A stretch of DNA of 64,000 bases from Hyphomicrobiales bacterium (GCA_900468535.1 UBTY01000043.1:1-64000), one strand, 5' to 3'; positions 7,917-17,565 are shown, counted from the first letter of the stretch. Program-made: numbers and translations. The notes: generated from the letters alone by a model not told the origin.

Positions 7917-8243
7917 TCACAGCTTCTTTGCGCGGCAGAACCGTCTGTTTTCGTTCAAACTGTATCGAAACAGGTCGATGGTTTATTTTCGTTTAACCGT
8001 CGCGGAATGCAATGGTTCACACCCCAAAATTGGGCATTGTCTCCACGAGCCCGAGGTCGCTAGAACGAGCTCAGCCATCATGATGATGGTCAGAGGCTCG
8101 TCACCCTCTGCTCTAACCAGCAGACGAGCCTCGTCGGTTCTCTCTCAAAATCCAATGATTTAGCAAAACGCGGAAGATCCATGGCGTCTTCGCCGCAATG
8201 GCGCCCAAGTGCCATCAGCCAATGGTTAACGACCGGCAAACAA
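7917..8243. other. 327-bp gene-poor stretch with one long hairpin
   Basis: No convincing coding frame. The most notable element is an imperfect long hairpin at 8093-8132: a perfect 10-bp outer stem (GAGGCTCGTC with GACGAGCCTC) and an inner TGCT/AGCA stem. The rest shows no repeat, tRNA or strong promoter that I can see. Confidence 0.5.
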
Positions 8244-8504
8244 TCAGCACTCCGACGCCGTGCTTTCGACCTCGATATAGCCGACGCCAATGATCGTTCC
8301 GTCCATTGCTCGAATGAACGACGGGACGTAATGGGCACCCTGCGGCACGCAGGAAACTGGGCCCGCATACTGCGCCAATACGACGTCATCGCGCTGGATC
8401 GCGGAGTAGTCGCTGGAGAATTCTAGCGAGGCGGAGGCCGGAAGTGTGAAGGCTGCGATGGCCGTGGCGAAGGCAGGTATTCCCAGGTGAAGGAGGCGTT
8501 TCAT
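8244..8504 (-). CDS. small secreted hypothetical protein
   Basis: An 86-residue protein with a Sec signal peptide (MKRLLHLGIPAFATAIAAFTLPASA, cleavage near residue 25). The mature part is about 60 residues with two cysteines, one in SCVPQGAHYVPSF and one at the C-terminal residue, possibly forming a disulfide. AGGAGA lies about 6 bases before the ATG at 8504. I do not recognise the family. It is transcribed alone, convergent to nothing close. Confidence 0.6.
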   Translation of the reverse strand: MKRLLHLGIPAFATAIAAFTLPASASLEFSSDYSAIQRDDVVLAQYAGPVSCVPQGAHYVPSFIRAMDGTIIGVGYIEVESTASEC

Positions 8505-8786
8505 GCACTTCTCCTTTGTTTGACCGCAACATTAACTGAGAAATGCCAAGTTTAGTTCCCTCGTCCATTACCTCTTTTGCATATTCGAGCGCTCTTCTCT
8601 TTTGAGGATGGAGTATTGCTGTCGGGAGCGACACTATGAAAAGGTATGAAGCCGCCTACGCAATATAAGCATATTCTCATATTCATGATCCGAACCGCCA
8701 TTTTGGATAGAATGATCCGCTGCCTCTTGGCGCTCCCGAACGCGGTGCCATATTACGGAGTACGGCGCGCAACCTGGATGAATACG

Positions 8787-9053
8787 ATGAAAACGCTGCT
8801 TTCTATTCTCATGGCGGCCGCCGTTCTGGCAGGCTGCACGACTGGCGAAACCGAAGAGGTCAAGCCGATCCCCGGCAGCATCACCTATAATGGGCAGCCA
8901 CGCACCAAGCTCACCAAATCACCGCCGGGCAGCGTGATTCACAACTCGTTCTACGATCAGACCGGCAGCAAGGTCTTGGAGACCTACATCCTGCAACCTG
9001 ACAGGACGCTCAAGCTGACCCGCCGCGAGATCATCCCCGACTTTCCAATGTAG
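8787..9053 (+). CDS. small lipoprotein, hypothetical
   Basis: An 88-residue protein with a lipoprotein signal: MKTLLSILMAAAVLAGC, lipobox LAGC with Cys17 as the acylation site. The mature part (PIPGSITYNGQPRTKL, PGSVIHNSFYDQTG, YILQPDRTLKLTRRE) is beta-rich with no known motif. Starts at 8778 or far upstream at 8646 are possible, but the start at 8787 gives the cleanest signal peptide. It ends 24 bases before the convergent hydrolase gene. Function unknown; likely anchored in the inner or outer membrane facing the periplasm. Confidence 0.65.
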   Translation: MKTLLSILMAAAVLAGCTTGETEEVKPIPGSITYNGQPRTKLTKSPPGSVIHNSFYDQTGSKVLETYILQPDRTLKLTRREIIPDFPM

Positions 9054-9077
9054 GCGACAGACAATCGATCGAAGAGC

Positions 9078-10142
9078 CTACAGCGACAGCGGGATGTCGA
9101 CGGGTTGGAAAAACGCGTCGATCGTTTCGGCCTTGACCTCATCGAGTCTTGCCGGCGACCAGATGGGATTCCTGTCCTTGTCGATTACGGCCGCTCGTAT
9201 GCCTTCGTAGAAATCGGGCGACTTGAGGATCTGCAGGCAGGCGGCGAATTCGCGGCGCAGGCACTCCGCTAGGCTCCTGCTCTGCTTGCCCTCCCTGAGA
9301 AGGCGCAGCGTCAGAACGAGGCTCGTCGGCGATCGCGTCGACATGGCGTGCAGCGTCTTGTCGGCGAAATCCGAACCGTCAGCATGGAGCGCTTCCGCTA
9401 TGGCGCGCACGCTGTTCAACCGAAAAGTGCGTTCGATCACGTCATGATTGGTTCTGAGCGGCCCCTTCCCCGGATCGGTCCCAAGGTTCTTGAGGACGCT
9501 GTCGACGTCTCGCGAGACTGCTCCGCGCGGAAGTTCCGCAAGCGTCTCGATCAGTTCGGGCAATTGAAACGACGCCACCTGCACATCGGCAAGGCCGGCG
9601 TGAATGACGTCGGCAGGCCCGACTTCGAGCCCCGTCAATCCCATCCAGGTGCCGATCTCGGCAGGGGCATGCGCCAGCAGCCAGGTCGCACCGACATCGG
9701 GGAAATAGCCTATCCCCGTTTCCGGCATCGCAAATCGCGTCCGCTCGGTCACGACCCTATGACGGCCGTGCGAGGACAGACCGACGCCTCCTCCCATCGT
9801 GATCCCGTCCATCAGCGCCACGTAGGGCTTCTCGTAGGTCGCGATGCGGTGGTTCAGCCGAAACTCGTCGCGCCAGAAGTTCTCCGCCAGCGGGGTACCC
9901 GTTCGTCCGCTTTCGTGCAGGGCACGAATGTCGCCGCCGGCACAGAAGCCCCGCTCCCCCTCCCCCATGACAATGACGGTGGCAACCGCGGGATCGGCGG
10001 CAAATGCATCGAGCGCTGCCGCGACCGCACGAACCATATCGAGCGTAAGGCTGTTCAACGCACGGGCACGATTAAGGCGAATGATGCCCGCCGTTCCGCG
10101 TCGCTCGAGGAGAACGTCGTGCTGGTCGGTCTTGTCGTGCAT
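9078..10142 (-). CDS. enoyl-CoA hydratase/isomerase family, 3-hydroxyisobutyryl-CoA hydrolase type
   Basis: A 354-residue crotonase-fold protein. The oxyanion-hole elements ERGFCAGGDIRALHE (about 62-76) and the second loop MDGITMGGGVGLS are present, followed by FAMPETGIGYFPDVGATW, which is typical of 3-hydroxyisobutyryl-CoA hydrolases of valine breakdown rather than of shorter true hydratases (about 260 residues). It would release 3-hydroxyisobutyrate from its CoA ester in the cytoplasm. GGGAGG stands just before the ATG. It is alone on its strand, about 150 bases downstream of galE's end. Subtype is inferred from length and motifs. Confidence 0.87.
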   Translation of the reverse strand: MHDKTDQHDVLLERRGTAGIIRLNRARALNSLTLDMVRAVAAALDAFAADPAVATVIVMGEGERGFCAGGDIRALHESGRTGTPLAENFWRDEFRLNHRIATYEKPYVALMDGITMGGGVGLSSHGRHRVVTERTRFAMPETGIGYFPDVGATWLLAHAPAEIGTWMGLTGLEVGPADVIHAGLADVQVASFQLPELIETLAELPRGAVSRDVDSVLKNLGTDPGKGPLRTNHDVIERTFRLNSVRAIAEALHADGSDFADKTLHAMSTRSPTSLVLTLRLLREGKQSRSLAECLRREFAACLQILKSPDFYEGIRAAVIDKDRNPIWSPARLDEVKAETIDAFFQPVDIPLSL

Positions 10143-10293
10143 GGTGCCTCCCGCAACATTCGCCGAATATCCGGGCCGACAGACATCACTCCAATCGACC
10201 GACAGGAGCGGTTGGGGTAGCCCGGCTATAAATCTATAGCATTCAGCAATTTAGTCGATGGCTGGCAATGCAGAACGGAGGACGATCGACCGC

Positions 10294-11328
10294 TCAGAAC
10301 GACGCCGCGGCAAGCGCACGGCGGATGCCGTGAAGATCCTCGACATTGCGGTTCATGAGGAAGAGCTCCCAATCAAGCGCGCTGCGCACGATCGTTTCGA
10401 GGGAGTCGTATTGCGGTTCCCACTCCAGCACGCGACGCGCCAGGGCCGCATCGGCAACGACGCTTGAGGAGTCACCGGGGCGACGCTGAGCCATATGGAT
10501 CTTGAAGGAGTATCCATGGAGACGCGTCACCATGTTCAACACGTCGAGCACGGAATAGCCCGTTCCGTAGCCGCAGTTCGCGACCAGCGAGCCTTTGCCA
10601 CGGCGCAGGTGCTGCAGGGCCTTCAGGTGTGCCGCCGTCAGGTCGCTGACGTGGATATAGTCCCGGACACCGGTTCCGTCGTGGGTCGGATAATCGAAGC
10701 CATAGACATGGACGCTGTCGCGCTTGCCCAACGCCGCCTCGCAGGCAACCTTGATCAGATGCGTTGCTCCGGCGGTCGACTGACCGCTGCGTCCTTCGGG
10801 ATCGGCTCCCGCGACGTTGAAGTAGCGCAGCGCCACATAGTTGAAATCATAGGCCGAAGCGCAGTCGCGAAGCATGAATTCGGTCATCAGCTTCGACTGG
10901 CCGTAAGGGTTCTCCGGATTGAGCGTCGCATCTTCCTTGACGGGCTCGGACGTTTTCTGCGGCCCGTAGACGGCAGCGGTCGAGGAAAAGACGAAGTGGC
11001 GCACACCGGCGCTGACGGCGGCACTCAGCAAGGCCCGTGTCTTGCCGGAGTTGTTGTCGTAATAAGCGAGGGGGTCAGTGACTGAAACAGGCACGACGGC
11101 CGAGCCGGCGAAGTGAATGATGGCTTCGATATCGTTCTCGATGAAGATCGTCTTCAGAAGAGCGGCATCCGCGACATCGCCGAGATAGAACCGCGCAGCC
11201 GGCGCAACCGCCCACCGAAATCCGGTGGAGAGCCGATCGAGCACAACCACATCCTCACCCGCATCCAACAATGTCCAGACCATGTGGCTGCCGATGTAGC
11301 CGGCGCCGCCCGTGACCAGAATTGCCAT
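10294..11328 (-). CDS. galE: UDP-glucose 4-epimerase
   Basis: A 344-residue short-chain dehydrogenase/reductase with the NAD motif GGAGYIG (7-13), the active-site SST at 115-117, and the catalytic YxxxK pair Tyr142/Lys146 in PYGQSK. It interconverts UDP-glucose and UDP-galactose; in rhizobia this class (often called ExoB) supplies UDP-galactose for exopolysaccharide and lipopolysaccharide. GGGGAG lies just before the ATG. No sugar operon surrounds it here. Confidence 0.93.
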   Translation of the reverse strand: MAILVTGGAGYIGSHMVWTLLDAGEDVVVLDRLSTGFRWAVAPAARFYLGDVADAALLKTIFIENDIEAIIHFAGSAVVPVSVTDPLAYYDNNSGKTRALLSAAVSAGVRHFVFSSTAAVYGPQKTSEPVKEDATLNPENPYGQSKLMTEFMLRDCASAYDFNYVALRYFNVAGADPEGRSGQSTAGATHLIKVACEAALGKRDSVHVYGFDYPTHDGTGVRDYIHVSDLTAAHLKALQHLRRGKGSLVANCGYGTGYSVLDVLNMVTRLHGYSFKIHMAQRRPGDSSSVVADAALARRVLEWEPQYDSLETIVRSALDWELFLMNRNVEDLHGIRRALAAASF

Positions 11329-11503
11329 GTCCGTACTCCCCGTTCTATCCGGGGATCATCTGAGGCCTGTTTCCTTTCCGAATCTCCTACCGGACAGGCG
11401 TTCCGAGCCTATCCGGCGGTTAAGTTTCCGGATGTGGTTAGAAGCGGATTTCCCGCATTCCTACAATTTTATCAATGTGCGGTTTTGGATGTGCCGGACC
11501 GGT

Positions 11504-12670
11504 TCAAAGCTTCAGAATGTAGTCGCACAGCCGATCTGCAGCGACCTGTATCTGAGCCGGATCGCGAAGGAAGCAGGCACGCAGGAACAGCTCCCCACCC
11601 GGCCCGAACGCGGTGCCCGGCGCCAGGCCGACACCCGTCTTGTCGACGATGTCGATCGCAGCCTTGCGGCTGTCGGTTACCCCGTCGATCTTCAGGAAGG
11701 CGTATAGCGCACCGTCGGGCTTGAGGGTCTCGACGCGATTGGTCGCAATCAGTGCATCGCAGAGGATATCGCGCGACCGTTTCGCCTTTTCGATGTTCTG
11801 CTGAACGAAAGCGTCGCCTTCATTGAGAGCCGCGACGGCGCCTCGCTGCATGAACTGCGCGACGCCTGACGTCGAATACTGAATGAGGTTCTCGATGACC
11901 TGGCCTGTCTGCGGCGGAGCGACGATCCAGCCCACCCGCCAGCCGGTCATCGACCAGTTCTTGGAGAAGGAATTGACGAACATCACCTTGTCGTCGACAT
12001 CCATGACATCCAGGAACGACGGCGCACGGCCGCCCGGGAAATAATAGCGGGCGTAGATCTCATCCGCCATGATCCAAAGACCGTGCTTGCGGGCGAGCGC
12101 CAGGATGGCGGCGAGGTCTTCGCGCGTCGCGGTCCAGCCTGTCGGGTTGGACGGCGTATTGATGAACAGCGCGCGGGTCTTATTGGTAATAGCCGCTTCG
12201 ATGCTATCGAGATCGATCGCCCACTTGCCAGCCTCGAAGCGAAGCTCGACGCCAACCGAACGGGCGCCCGCGATCTCGAGCGCTGCCGCGATGTTCGGCC
12301 AGGCCGGCGTCAGGTAGACCAGTTCATCGCCGGGAGACGTCATCGCCTGTACGGCGATCTGGATCGCCTGCATGCCGGAACCCGTGACGTAGAAATGGTC
12401 TACAGGAAGGTCGATGCCGAAATGACGGGCGTAATAGGCCGAAAGCGCCTGGCGAAGCTCGGGAATACCGCGCTGATAGGTGTAGAACGTTTCGCCTCCG
12501 GCAAGCGCATCCATCGCAGCCCGGTTGACGAAATCCGGGCTTGGAAGATCGCCTTCACCGACCCAGAGCGGCAGCAGGCCTTCACGGCCACGGGCATAAT
12601 TGACGACTTCGACGATCCCGCTTTCTGGCGCGGAGATGGCGCGCGGGCTAAGGCTATTTACGATCGACAT
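11504..12670 (-). CDS. pyridoxal-phosphate-dependent aminotransferase, class I/II
   Basis: A 388-residue fold-type I aminotransferase. The PLP lysine is Lys237 in SFSKNWSMTGWRVGW; also visible are NTPSNPTG (171-178), the Asp203-Glu204-x-Tyr206 PLP-ring contacts (MADEIYARY) and YQRGIPELR near residue 65. It transfers an amino group between an amino acid and a 2-oxoacid in the cytoplasm; the motifs do not fix the substrate (aspartate/aromatic type is possible). A GGAGT site precedes the ATG. mscL lies upstream on the same strand with a hairpin between them. Confidence 0.9.
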   Translation of the reverse strand: MSIVNSLSPRAISAPESGIVEVVNYARGREGLLPLWVGEGDLPSPDFVNRAAMDALAGGETFYTYQRGIPELRQALSAYYARHFGIDLPVDHFYVTGSGMQAIQIAVQAMTSPGDELVYLTPAWPNIAAALEIAGARSVGVELRFEAGKWAIDLDSIEAAITNKTRALFINTPSNPTGWTATREDLAAILALARKHGLWIMADEIYARYYFPGGRAPSFLDVMDVDDKVMFVNSFSKNWSMTGWRVGWIVAPPQTGQVIENLIQYSTSGVAQFMQRGAVAALNEGDAFVQQNIEKAKRSRDILCDALIATNRVETLKPDGALYAFLKIDGVTDSRKAAIDIVDKTGVGLAPGTAFGPGGELFLRACFLRDPAQIQVAADRLCDYILKL

Positions 12671-12758
12671 GCATTACTCCGGTTTACGCCTTCTTAGATC
12701 AATTGCCGGCGCAAATCTCATGACAATCGGTGATGCAATATCGATTTCCGTGATGGAT

Positions 12759-12781
12759 GGCCCCGCGACAATGGCGGGGCC
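12759..12781 (-). terminator. hairpin between mscL and aminotransferase
   Basis: GGCCCCGC (12759-12766) and GCGGGGCC (12774-12781) form a perfect 8-bp stem with a 7-base loop, 12 bases after the mscL stop in the leftward direction. No clear U-run follows, so termination may be partial. Confidence 0.55.
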
Positions 12782-12792
12782 GGCAGCTTGCA

Positions 12793-13230
12793 TCAGACCT
12801 GAGGACGCTTGGCGAGCAGATCGCGGATTTCGGTCAGCAGCGCGACATCGGCGGGCGGCGCGGCCGGAGCTTCCGGAACAGCCTTCTTCTGCTTGTCGAC
12901 CTGGGCCTGCAGCATGTTCACGCCCTTGACCATCAGAAAGATGATCCAGGCGAGGATGAGGAAGTTGATGAGGACGGTGATGAAGCTGCCGTAAGCCAGA
13001 ACTGCGCCCTGCTGGCGAGCCGCGGCAAGCGTCGGCGCGTTGACGTTGGACGACAGACCGATGAAATAGTTGGAGAAATCGAAGCCGCCGAAAATGGCAC
13101 CCACGATCGGCATGATGATATCATCGACAAGCGATTTGACGATGCCGCCGAACGCACCACCGATGATCACACCGACGGCAAGGTCCATGACATTGCCGCG
13201 GGCGATAAATGCTTTGAACTCATTGAGCAT
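12793..13230 (-). CDS. mscL: large-conductance mechanosensitive channel
   Basis: A 145-residue inner-membrane protein of normal MscL length. It starts MLNEFKAFIARGNVMDLAVGVIIG with the conserved N-terminal amphipathic helix and the first membrane helix, then the periplasmic loop with FDFSNYF, the second helix (ITVLINFLILAWIIFLMVKG), and a charged C-terminal bundle. It opens under hypo-osmotic shock to release solutes. I chose the ATG at 13230 since GGAG stands about 9 bases before it; upstream in-frame starts do not match the family. Confidence 0.96.
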   Translation of the reverse strand: MLNEFKAFIARGNVMDLAVGVIIGGAFGGIVKSLVDDIIMPIVGAIFGGFDFSNYFIGLSSNVNAPTLAAARQQGAVLAYGSFITVLINFLILAWIIFLMVKGVNMLQAQVDKQKKAVPEAPAAPPADVALLTEIRDLLAKRPQV

Positions 13231-13445
13231 CCGATCCGTCTCCATTTGATACAGTTGCAGTGACAGGTCATTGTTTTTATTAGCTACATGTTCGATGCAA
13301 ATATTCAATTGCTAATTACAAATATCGCCCGTGCTGCGGTATCTTTGACTTAATGCCTAGACGCCCCCCAATTTTCAAAGGGCTGGAATTGCCGTAGCAT
13401 CGACGTATCCGGGAGAACCGGCGCAGCGGCGCCGGCGGAGGGTCA

Positions 13446-16400
13446 ATGTTACCAGGTTGGGTCATAGTCGCGTCGGCGTTCGGCTACCTGCTACTGCTGT
13501 TTGCAGTGGCAAGCCATGGCGATCGCCGCACCCGCCACTTCGGGGTGCCGGAGGGCGGCCGGCCGATTGTCTATGCGCTCAGCCTCGCCATCTACTGCAC
13601 GTCCTGGACCTATTTCGGCGGTGTCGGCCTCGCATCCCAGCGCGGGCTCGAATTCACCGGCATCTATATCGGCCCCATCCTCGTCTTCACATTGGGCATG
13701 CCGGTGCTGCGGCGGATCATCGAGCTCGCCAAGGCAGAGAAGCTCACATCGGTCGCCGACTTCATCGCTGCCCGCTATGGCAAGAACTCCACGGTCGCCA
13801 CGATCGTTGCGCTGATTTCGCTCGTCGGCGCAATTCCCTACATCGCGTTGCAGCTGAAATCCGTTTCAAGCACCGTCACCGCGCTCCTCAACCCATCCGA
13901 CTACGGGATCGGTAGCGGCAATCTGTATTTCCTCGACCTGCCGCTGCTGGTGACGCTGGTTCTCGCGTGCTTCGCCATCATGTTCGGCACCCGCCATACC
14001 GACGCCACCGAGCACCAGGACGGACTGATCCTTGCCGTGGCGATGGAATCCGTCGTCAAGCTCGTGGCGTCGTTGACGGCGGGCATCTGCGTGATCTGGT
14101 TTCTGTTCGACGGCCCGGCCGACCTTTGGCGCAAGGCTGCAGACAACACGCTGGCGCTCTCGGCACTCAGCTATCAGACGCCGCTCAGCCGATGGATTAC
14201 GCTGACGCTGCTGTCGGCGTTTGCGATCATCATGCTGCCGCGGCAGTTCCATGTGACCGTGGTCGAGAACCGGACCCCGAAAGAGCTGCGATTGGCCGGC
14301 TTTCTCTTTCCGCTCTACCTCGTCGCCATCAATCTGTTCGTGCTGCCGGTGGCGCTCGGGGGGCTGCTGACGTTCGGCGGCAGCGGCAATGCCGATCTTT
14401 ACATGCTGTCACTGCCGATCGCGGGCGACATGCCGCTCGTCTCGCTGGTCACTTTCATCGGCGGGTTCTCGGCCGCAACGGCGATGGTGATCGTCGCTTC
14501 CGTGGCGCTTTCGATCATGGTCTCAAACGATATCGTGATGCCGATCTTCCTGCATCGCAAGCTCGCCGGCCGCGCCGGCCAGCGCGAGGATTTCGCCAAG
14601 ACCCTGCTCAACATCCGGCGCAGCTCGATCTTCGCCGTGCTGCTGCTCGGCTATGCCTATTACCGTTCGACCGACAGCACGACGGGTCTCGCCTCGATCG
14701 GACTGCTTTCCTTTGCCGCCATCGCGCAGATGGCGCCGTCGCTGTTCGGGGGATTGATCTGGCGCCGCGCCAACGCGCGCGGTGCGATCCTCGGGCTTAC
14801 CTCCGGCTTCGTGATCTGGATCTACCTGCTGTTCCTGCCTTCGCTCGGCGGACCCGATTACTCGTCGGTTGCCAGCGCCGTGCTCGGCTTCATCTTTCCC
14901 GGCACCACCATCTTCAGCGCCCCGAACGCCGACCCGCTGGTCAATGCGACCGTAATGAGCCTTCTGGTCAACACCGCATTCTTCGTCATCGGATCGGTAA
15001 CCCGCAACGCACGACCGCTCGAGCGCATCCAGGCGGGCATCTTCGTCAAACGGCAGTCGCGGTCACAATTTGCGACGCGCGGCTGGAAGACCCGCATTAG
15101 CGTCGGCGATCTCAAGACGACGATTTCCCGCTATCTCGGCGAAGAGCGGATGGAGCGGTCGTTCCGGACCTATCAGCAGAACTCCGGCCGCCGGCTGGAA
15201 GACGACCAACCCGCCGACATGGCGCTCATCCATTTCACCGAACAGCTGCTCGGCAGCGCGATCGGCTCCTCGTCCGCCCGGCTGGTTCTCTCACTCATCC
15301 TGCAGAAGGTCGAGGATGCATCCGCCGATACAGCCTGGCTGCTCGATCAGGCGAGCGAAGCGTTGCAATATAATCAGGACATGCTGCAGACCGCGCTTTC
15401 GCAGATGGATCAAGGCATTGCCGTCTTCGACAGCTCCAACCACCTGACCATCTGGAACCGTCGTTTCCGGCAACTGCTCGATCTGCCGGAGACGGCCGGA
15501 CAGGTTGGCTTCCCGCTGTCGGAGATCGTGGCGATCCTCAGCCAGCGCGGTGATCTGCACGACAGCGATGTCAGCCAGACGGTTCGGCATTTCCTGACGC
15601 TCGACAAGCCGTTCTCACTGGTTCTGGCCGGTGGCGAGCGCATCATCGAAGTGCGCTCGAATGCAATGCCGGACAAGGGCATTGTCGCCACCTTTACCGA
15701 CATCACCCAGCGCGTCGCCGCCGACATGGCCCTGAAGCAGGCCAACGAAACACTGGAGCAGCGGGTTGCGGAGCGCACCGCCGAACTGACGCGCGTGAAC
15801 CATGAACTCGGCGAGGCCCGCGCCACCGCCGACGAAGCCAATCTCGGCAAGACACGCTTCTTTGCGGCTGCCGGCCACGACATCCTGCAGCCGCTCAATG
15901 CCGCGCGCCTCTATTCGTCAGCGCTCGTCGAGCGCATGGGGCAATCCGAAAGCAGCGCGATCGTGCGCAACATCGACTCGGCGCTGGAGTCGGTCGAAAG
16001 CATTCTCGGCGCCGTTCTCGACATATCCCGTCTCGATACCGGCGCCATGCGGCCGCGGCTAACGACCGTTCCGCTCTCCGACCTGCTTGAGCGCATCCAT
16101 ACCGACTTTGCACCAATCGCGCGCGAAAAGAACCTCAAGCTCGTGGTCATGCCGACATCGCTAAAGGTTCGATCGGACCCGAACCTATTGCGGCGACTGA
16201 TCCAGAACCTCGTCTCGAACGCAATCAAATATACGATCAGCGGCAAGGTGCTGGTGGGCGCGCGCCGCCGTGGCAAGCATGTGGTCATCCAGGTCGTCGA
16301 TTCCGGCATCGGCATTCCGCCATCGAAGTTCAAAACCGTGTTCAAGGAGTTTGCGCGGCTCGATGAGGGCGCGCGCACGGCCTCCGGTCTCGGGCTCGGG

Positions 16401-16949
16401 CTTTCGATCGTCGACCGTATCGCCAGGGTACTGAACCATCCTGTCGAACTCAGATCGACGCACGGACGGGGCACGGATTTTCGGATAGTGATGGCGCGCG
16501 AAGCCTCACGTTCCGCCGACCTGCCGGCTCCGGTCCGACCGCCGGAACGCGCGGCCCAGAATCTGCAGGGACTGAAGGTGCTCTGCATCGACAACGAACC
16601 CCATATTCTGGAAGGCATGGCGCTCCTGATCGGCGGCTGGGGATGCGCGGTTCAATCGACGGATTCGCTCGCCGGTCTGGCGCAAATGGATTCAACCGGC
16701 GGAGCCCCCGATCTCGTCATCGCCGACTATCACCTCGGTGATGGAACCGGGGTGGAGGCGATCCTTGCCGTTCGGGAGCGTTTCTCCGCCTATGTGCCAG
16801 GCCTCGTGATCACGGCGGACCGCACGCCTGAGGTTCGGGTCGATGCCGAGCGTCATGGCATCGGCGTGCAGCACAAGCCAGTGCGGCCGGCTGCACTCAG
16901 AGCCTATATCACGCAGATTTCGGCACAGAAACGCGCTGCCGCTGAGTAG
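13446..16949 (+). CDS. symporter-like PAS hybrid sensor histidine kinase/response regulator
   Basis: A 1167-residue membrane sensor. Residues about 1-500 form a sodium:solute-symporter-like domain with many membrane helices (start PGWVIVASAFGYLLLLF; CTSWTYFGGVG). A PAS-like region follows at about 640-760, then a coiled coil (LKQANETLEQRVAERTAEL), a HisKA box with phospho-acceptor His811 (AGHDILQPLNAARL), an ATPase domain (NLVSNAIKYT, DSGIGIPP, GLGLGLSIV) and a C-terminal receiver with Asp1094 (ADYHLGDG). Related proteins (CrbS/CbrA type) control carbon or acetate use through a partner response regulator; none is adjacent here. A GGAGGG site precedes the ATG. It overlaps the convergent TetR gene by 41 bases. 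Confidence 0.9.
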   Translation: MLPGWVIVASAFGYLLLLFAVASHGDRRTRHFGVPEGGRPIVYALSLAIYCTSWTYFGGVGLASQRGLEFTGIYIGPILVFTLGMPVLRRIIELAKAEKLTSVADFIAARYGKNSTVATIVALISLVGAIPYIALQLKSVSSTVTALLNPSDYGIGSGNLYFLDLPLLVTLVLACFAIMFGTRHTDATEHQDGLILAVAMESVVKLVASLTAGICVIWFLFDGPADLWRKAADNTLALSALSYQTPLSRWITLTLLSAFAIIMLPRQFHVTVVENRTPKELRLAGFLFPLYLVAINLFVLPVALGGLLTFGGSGNADLYMLSLPIAGDMPLVSLVTFIGGFSAATAMVIVASVALSIMVSNDIVMPIFLHRKLAGRAGQREDFAKTLLNIRRSSIFAVLLLGYAYYRSTDSTTGLASIGLLSFAAIAQMAPSLFGGLIWRRANARGAILGLTSGFVIWIYLLFLPSLGGPDYSSVASAVLGFIFPGTTIFSAPNADPLVNATVMSLLVNTAFFVIGSVTRNARPLERIQAGIFVKRQSRSQFATRGWKTRISVGDLKTTISRYLGEERMERSFRTYQQNSGRRLEDDQPADMALIHFTEQLLGSAIGSSSARLVLSLILQKVEDASADTAWLLDQASEALQYNQDMLQTALSQMDQGIAVFDSSNHLTIWNRRFRQLLDLPETAGQVGFPLSEIVAILSQRGDLHDSDVSQTVRHFLTLDKPFSLVLAGGERIIEVRSNAMPDKGIVATFTDITQRVAADMALKQANETLEQRVAERTAELTRVNHELGEARATADEANLGKTRFFAAAGHDILQPLNAARLYSSALVERMGQSESSAIVRNIDSALESVESILGAVLDISRLDTGAMRPRLTTVPLSDLLERIHTDFAPIAREKNLKLVVMPTSLKVRSDPNLLRRLIQNLVSNAIKYTISGKVLVGARRRGKHVVIQVVDSGIGIPPSKFKTVFKEFARLDEGARTASGLGLGLSIVDRIARVLNHPVELRSTHGRGTDFRIVMAREASRSADLPAPVRPPERAAQNLQGLKVLCIDNEPHILEGMALLIGGWGCAVQSTDSLAGLAQMDSTGGAPDLVIADYHLGDGTGVEAILAVRERFSAYVPGLVITADRTPEVRVDAERHGIGVQHKPVRPAALRAYITQISAQKRAAAE

Positions 16950-17556
16950 TGCCCGGGCGCTCGAGTATCACGTCGGCAACAAGGCCCTCCACGCGACTGG
17001 TTGTCGGCGCTTCACCGAACAATACTCCATAGAGTATTGGCGCGACGACTCGATCCATCAGCACGTCGGCAGACGGAAAGATCTCGCCGCGTTCGGCAGC
17101 ACGAGCGCCGATCAGTTCCATCTGTTCGCGGGTGAAGGCGTGACACTTGCAGGCGTTTGCATCGTCCTGCGCGGCGAGGACATCGCGGATCATTTGGCGT
17201 CCAGGCCCGGACGACATTTCCTCGGCATATTGCTCCGCCCATGCTTGAAGATCACCCTTGGCGCTGCCTGTGTCGACGGGTTGCATGTCCGGGCGCAGCC
17301 TTTCGACCGCAACATCCGCCAGCAATTCCTGCAGATCGCCCCAGCGCCGATAGATGGTTGACGGCGTAACGCCCGCTTCGGACGCAATCAGCGGGATCGT
17401 GACCTCAGAACGGTCCATCGCCTTCAGGAGCGTGTGAACCGCTTTGTGCACCGATGCCTGTACCCGGGCACTGCGACCGCCTGGCCGAAGATTTTCCTTT
17501 GTCGTCATTGCCGAACTGCCTGCCTGTTTCGACGAGCGTTCAAAATCTTTGAACAT
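16909..17556 (-). CDS. TetR/AcrR family transcriptional regulator
   Basis: A 215-residue one-component regulator. The N-terminal helix-turn-helix is IASEAGVTPSTIYRRWGDLQELL (about residues 57-79), followed by an all-helical ligand domain. It is divergent from an MFS exporter with 84 bases between the start codons and a 13-bp palindrome there, so it most likely represses the exporter and itself until a ligand binds. The start at 17556 was kept, but MTTKENLRPGG from 17508 is a credible shorter start. The last 41 bases overlap the end of the convergent sensor kinase gene. Confidence 0.88.
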   Translation of the reverse strand: MFKDFERSSKQAGSSAMTTKENLRPGGRSARVQASVHKAVHTLLKAMDRSEVTIPLIASEAGVTPSTIYRRWGDLQELLADVAVERLRPDMQPVDTGSAKGDLQAWAEQYAEEMSSGPGRQMIRDVLAAQDDANACKCHAFTREQMELIGARAAERGEIFPSADVLMDRVVAPILYGVLFGEAPTTSRVEGLVADVILERPGTTQRQRVSVPKSA

Positions 17557-17565
17557 CTCATTAAC

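Noticed and set aside
7453..7920. leftward frame antisense to the DUF982 gene
   Set aside because: The DUF982 pattern on the plus strand is clear and the antisense text has no motif.
8386..8634. 82-codon leftward frame with GTG start
   Set aside because: It overlaps the better supported secreted gene at 8244-8504 in another frame, has no clear ribosome site and no recognisable motif after its first half.
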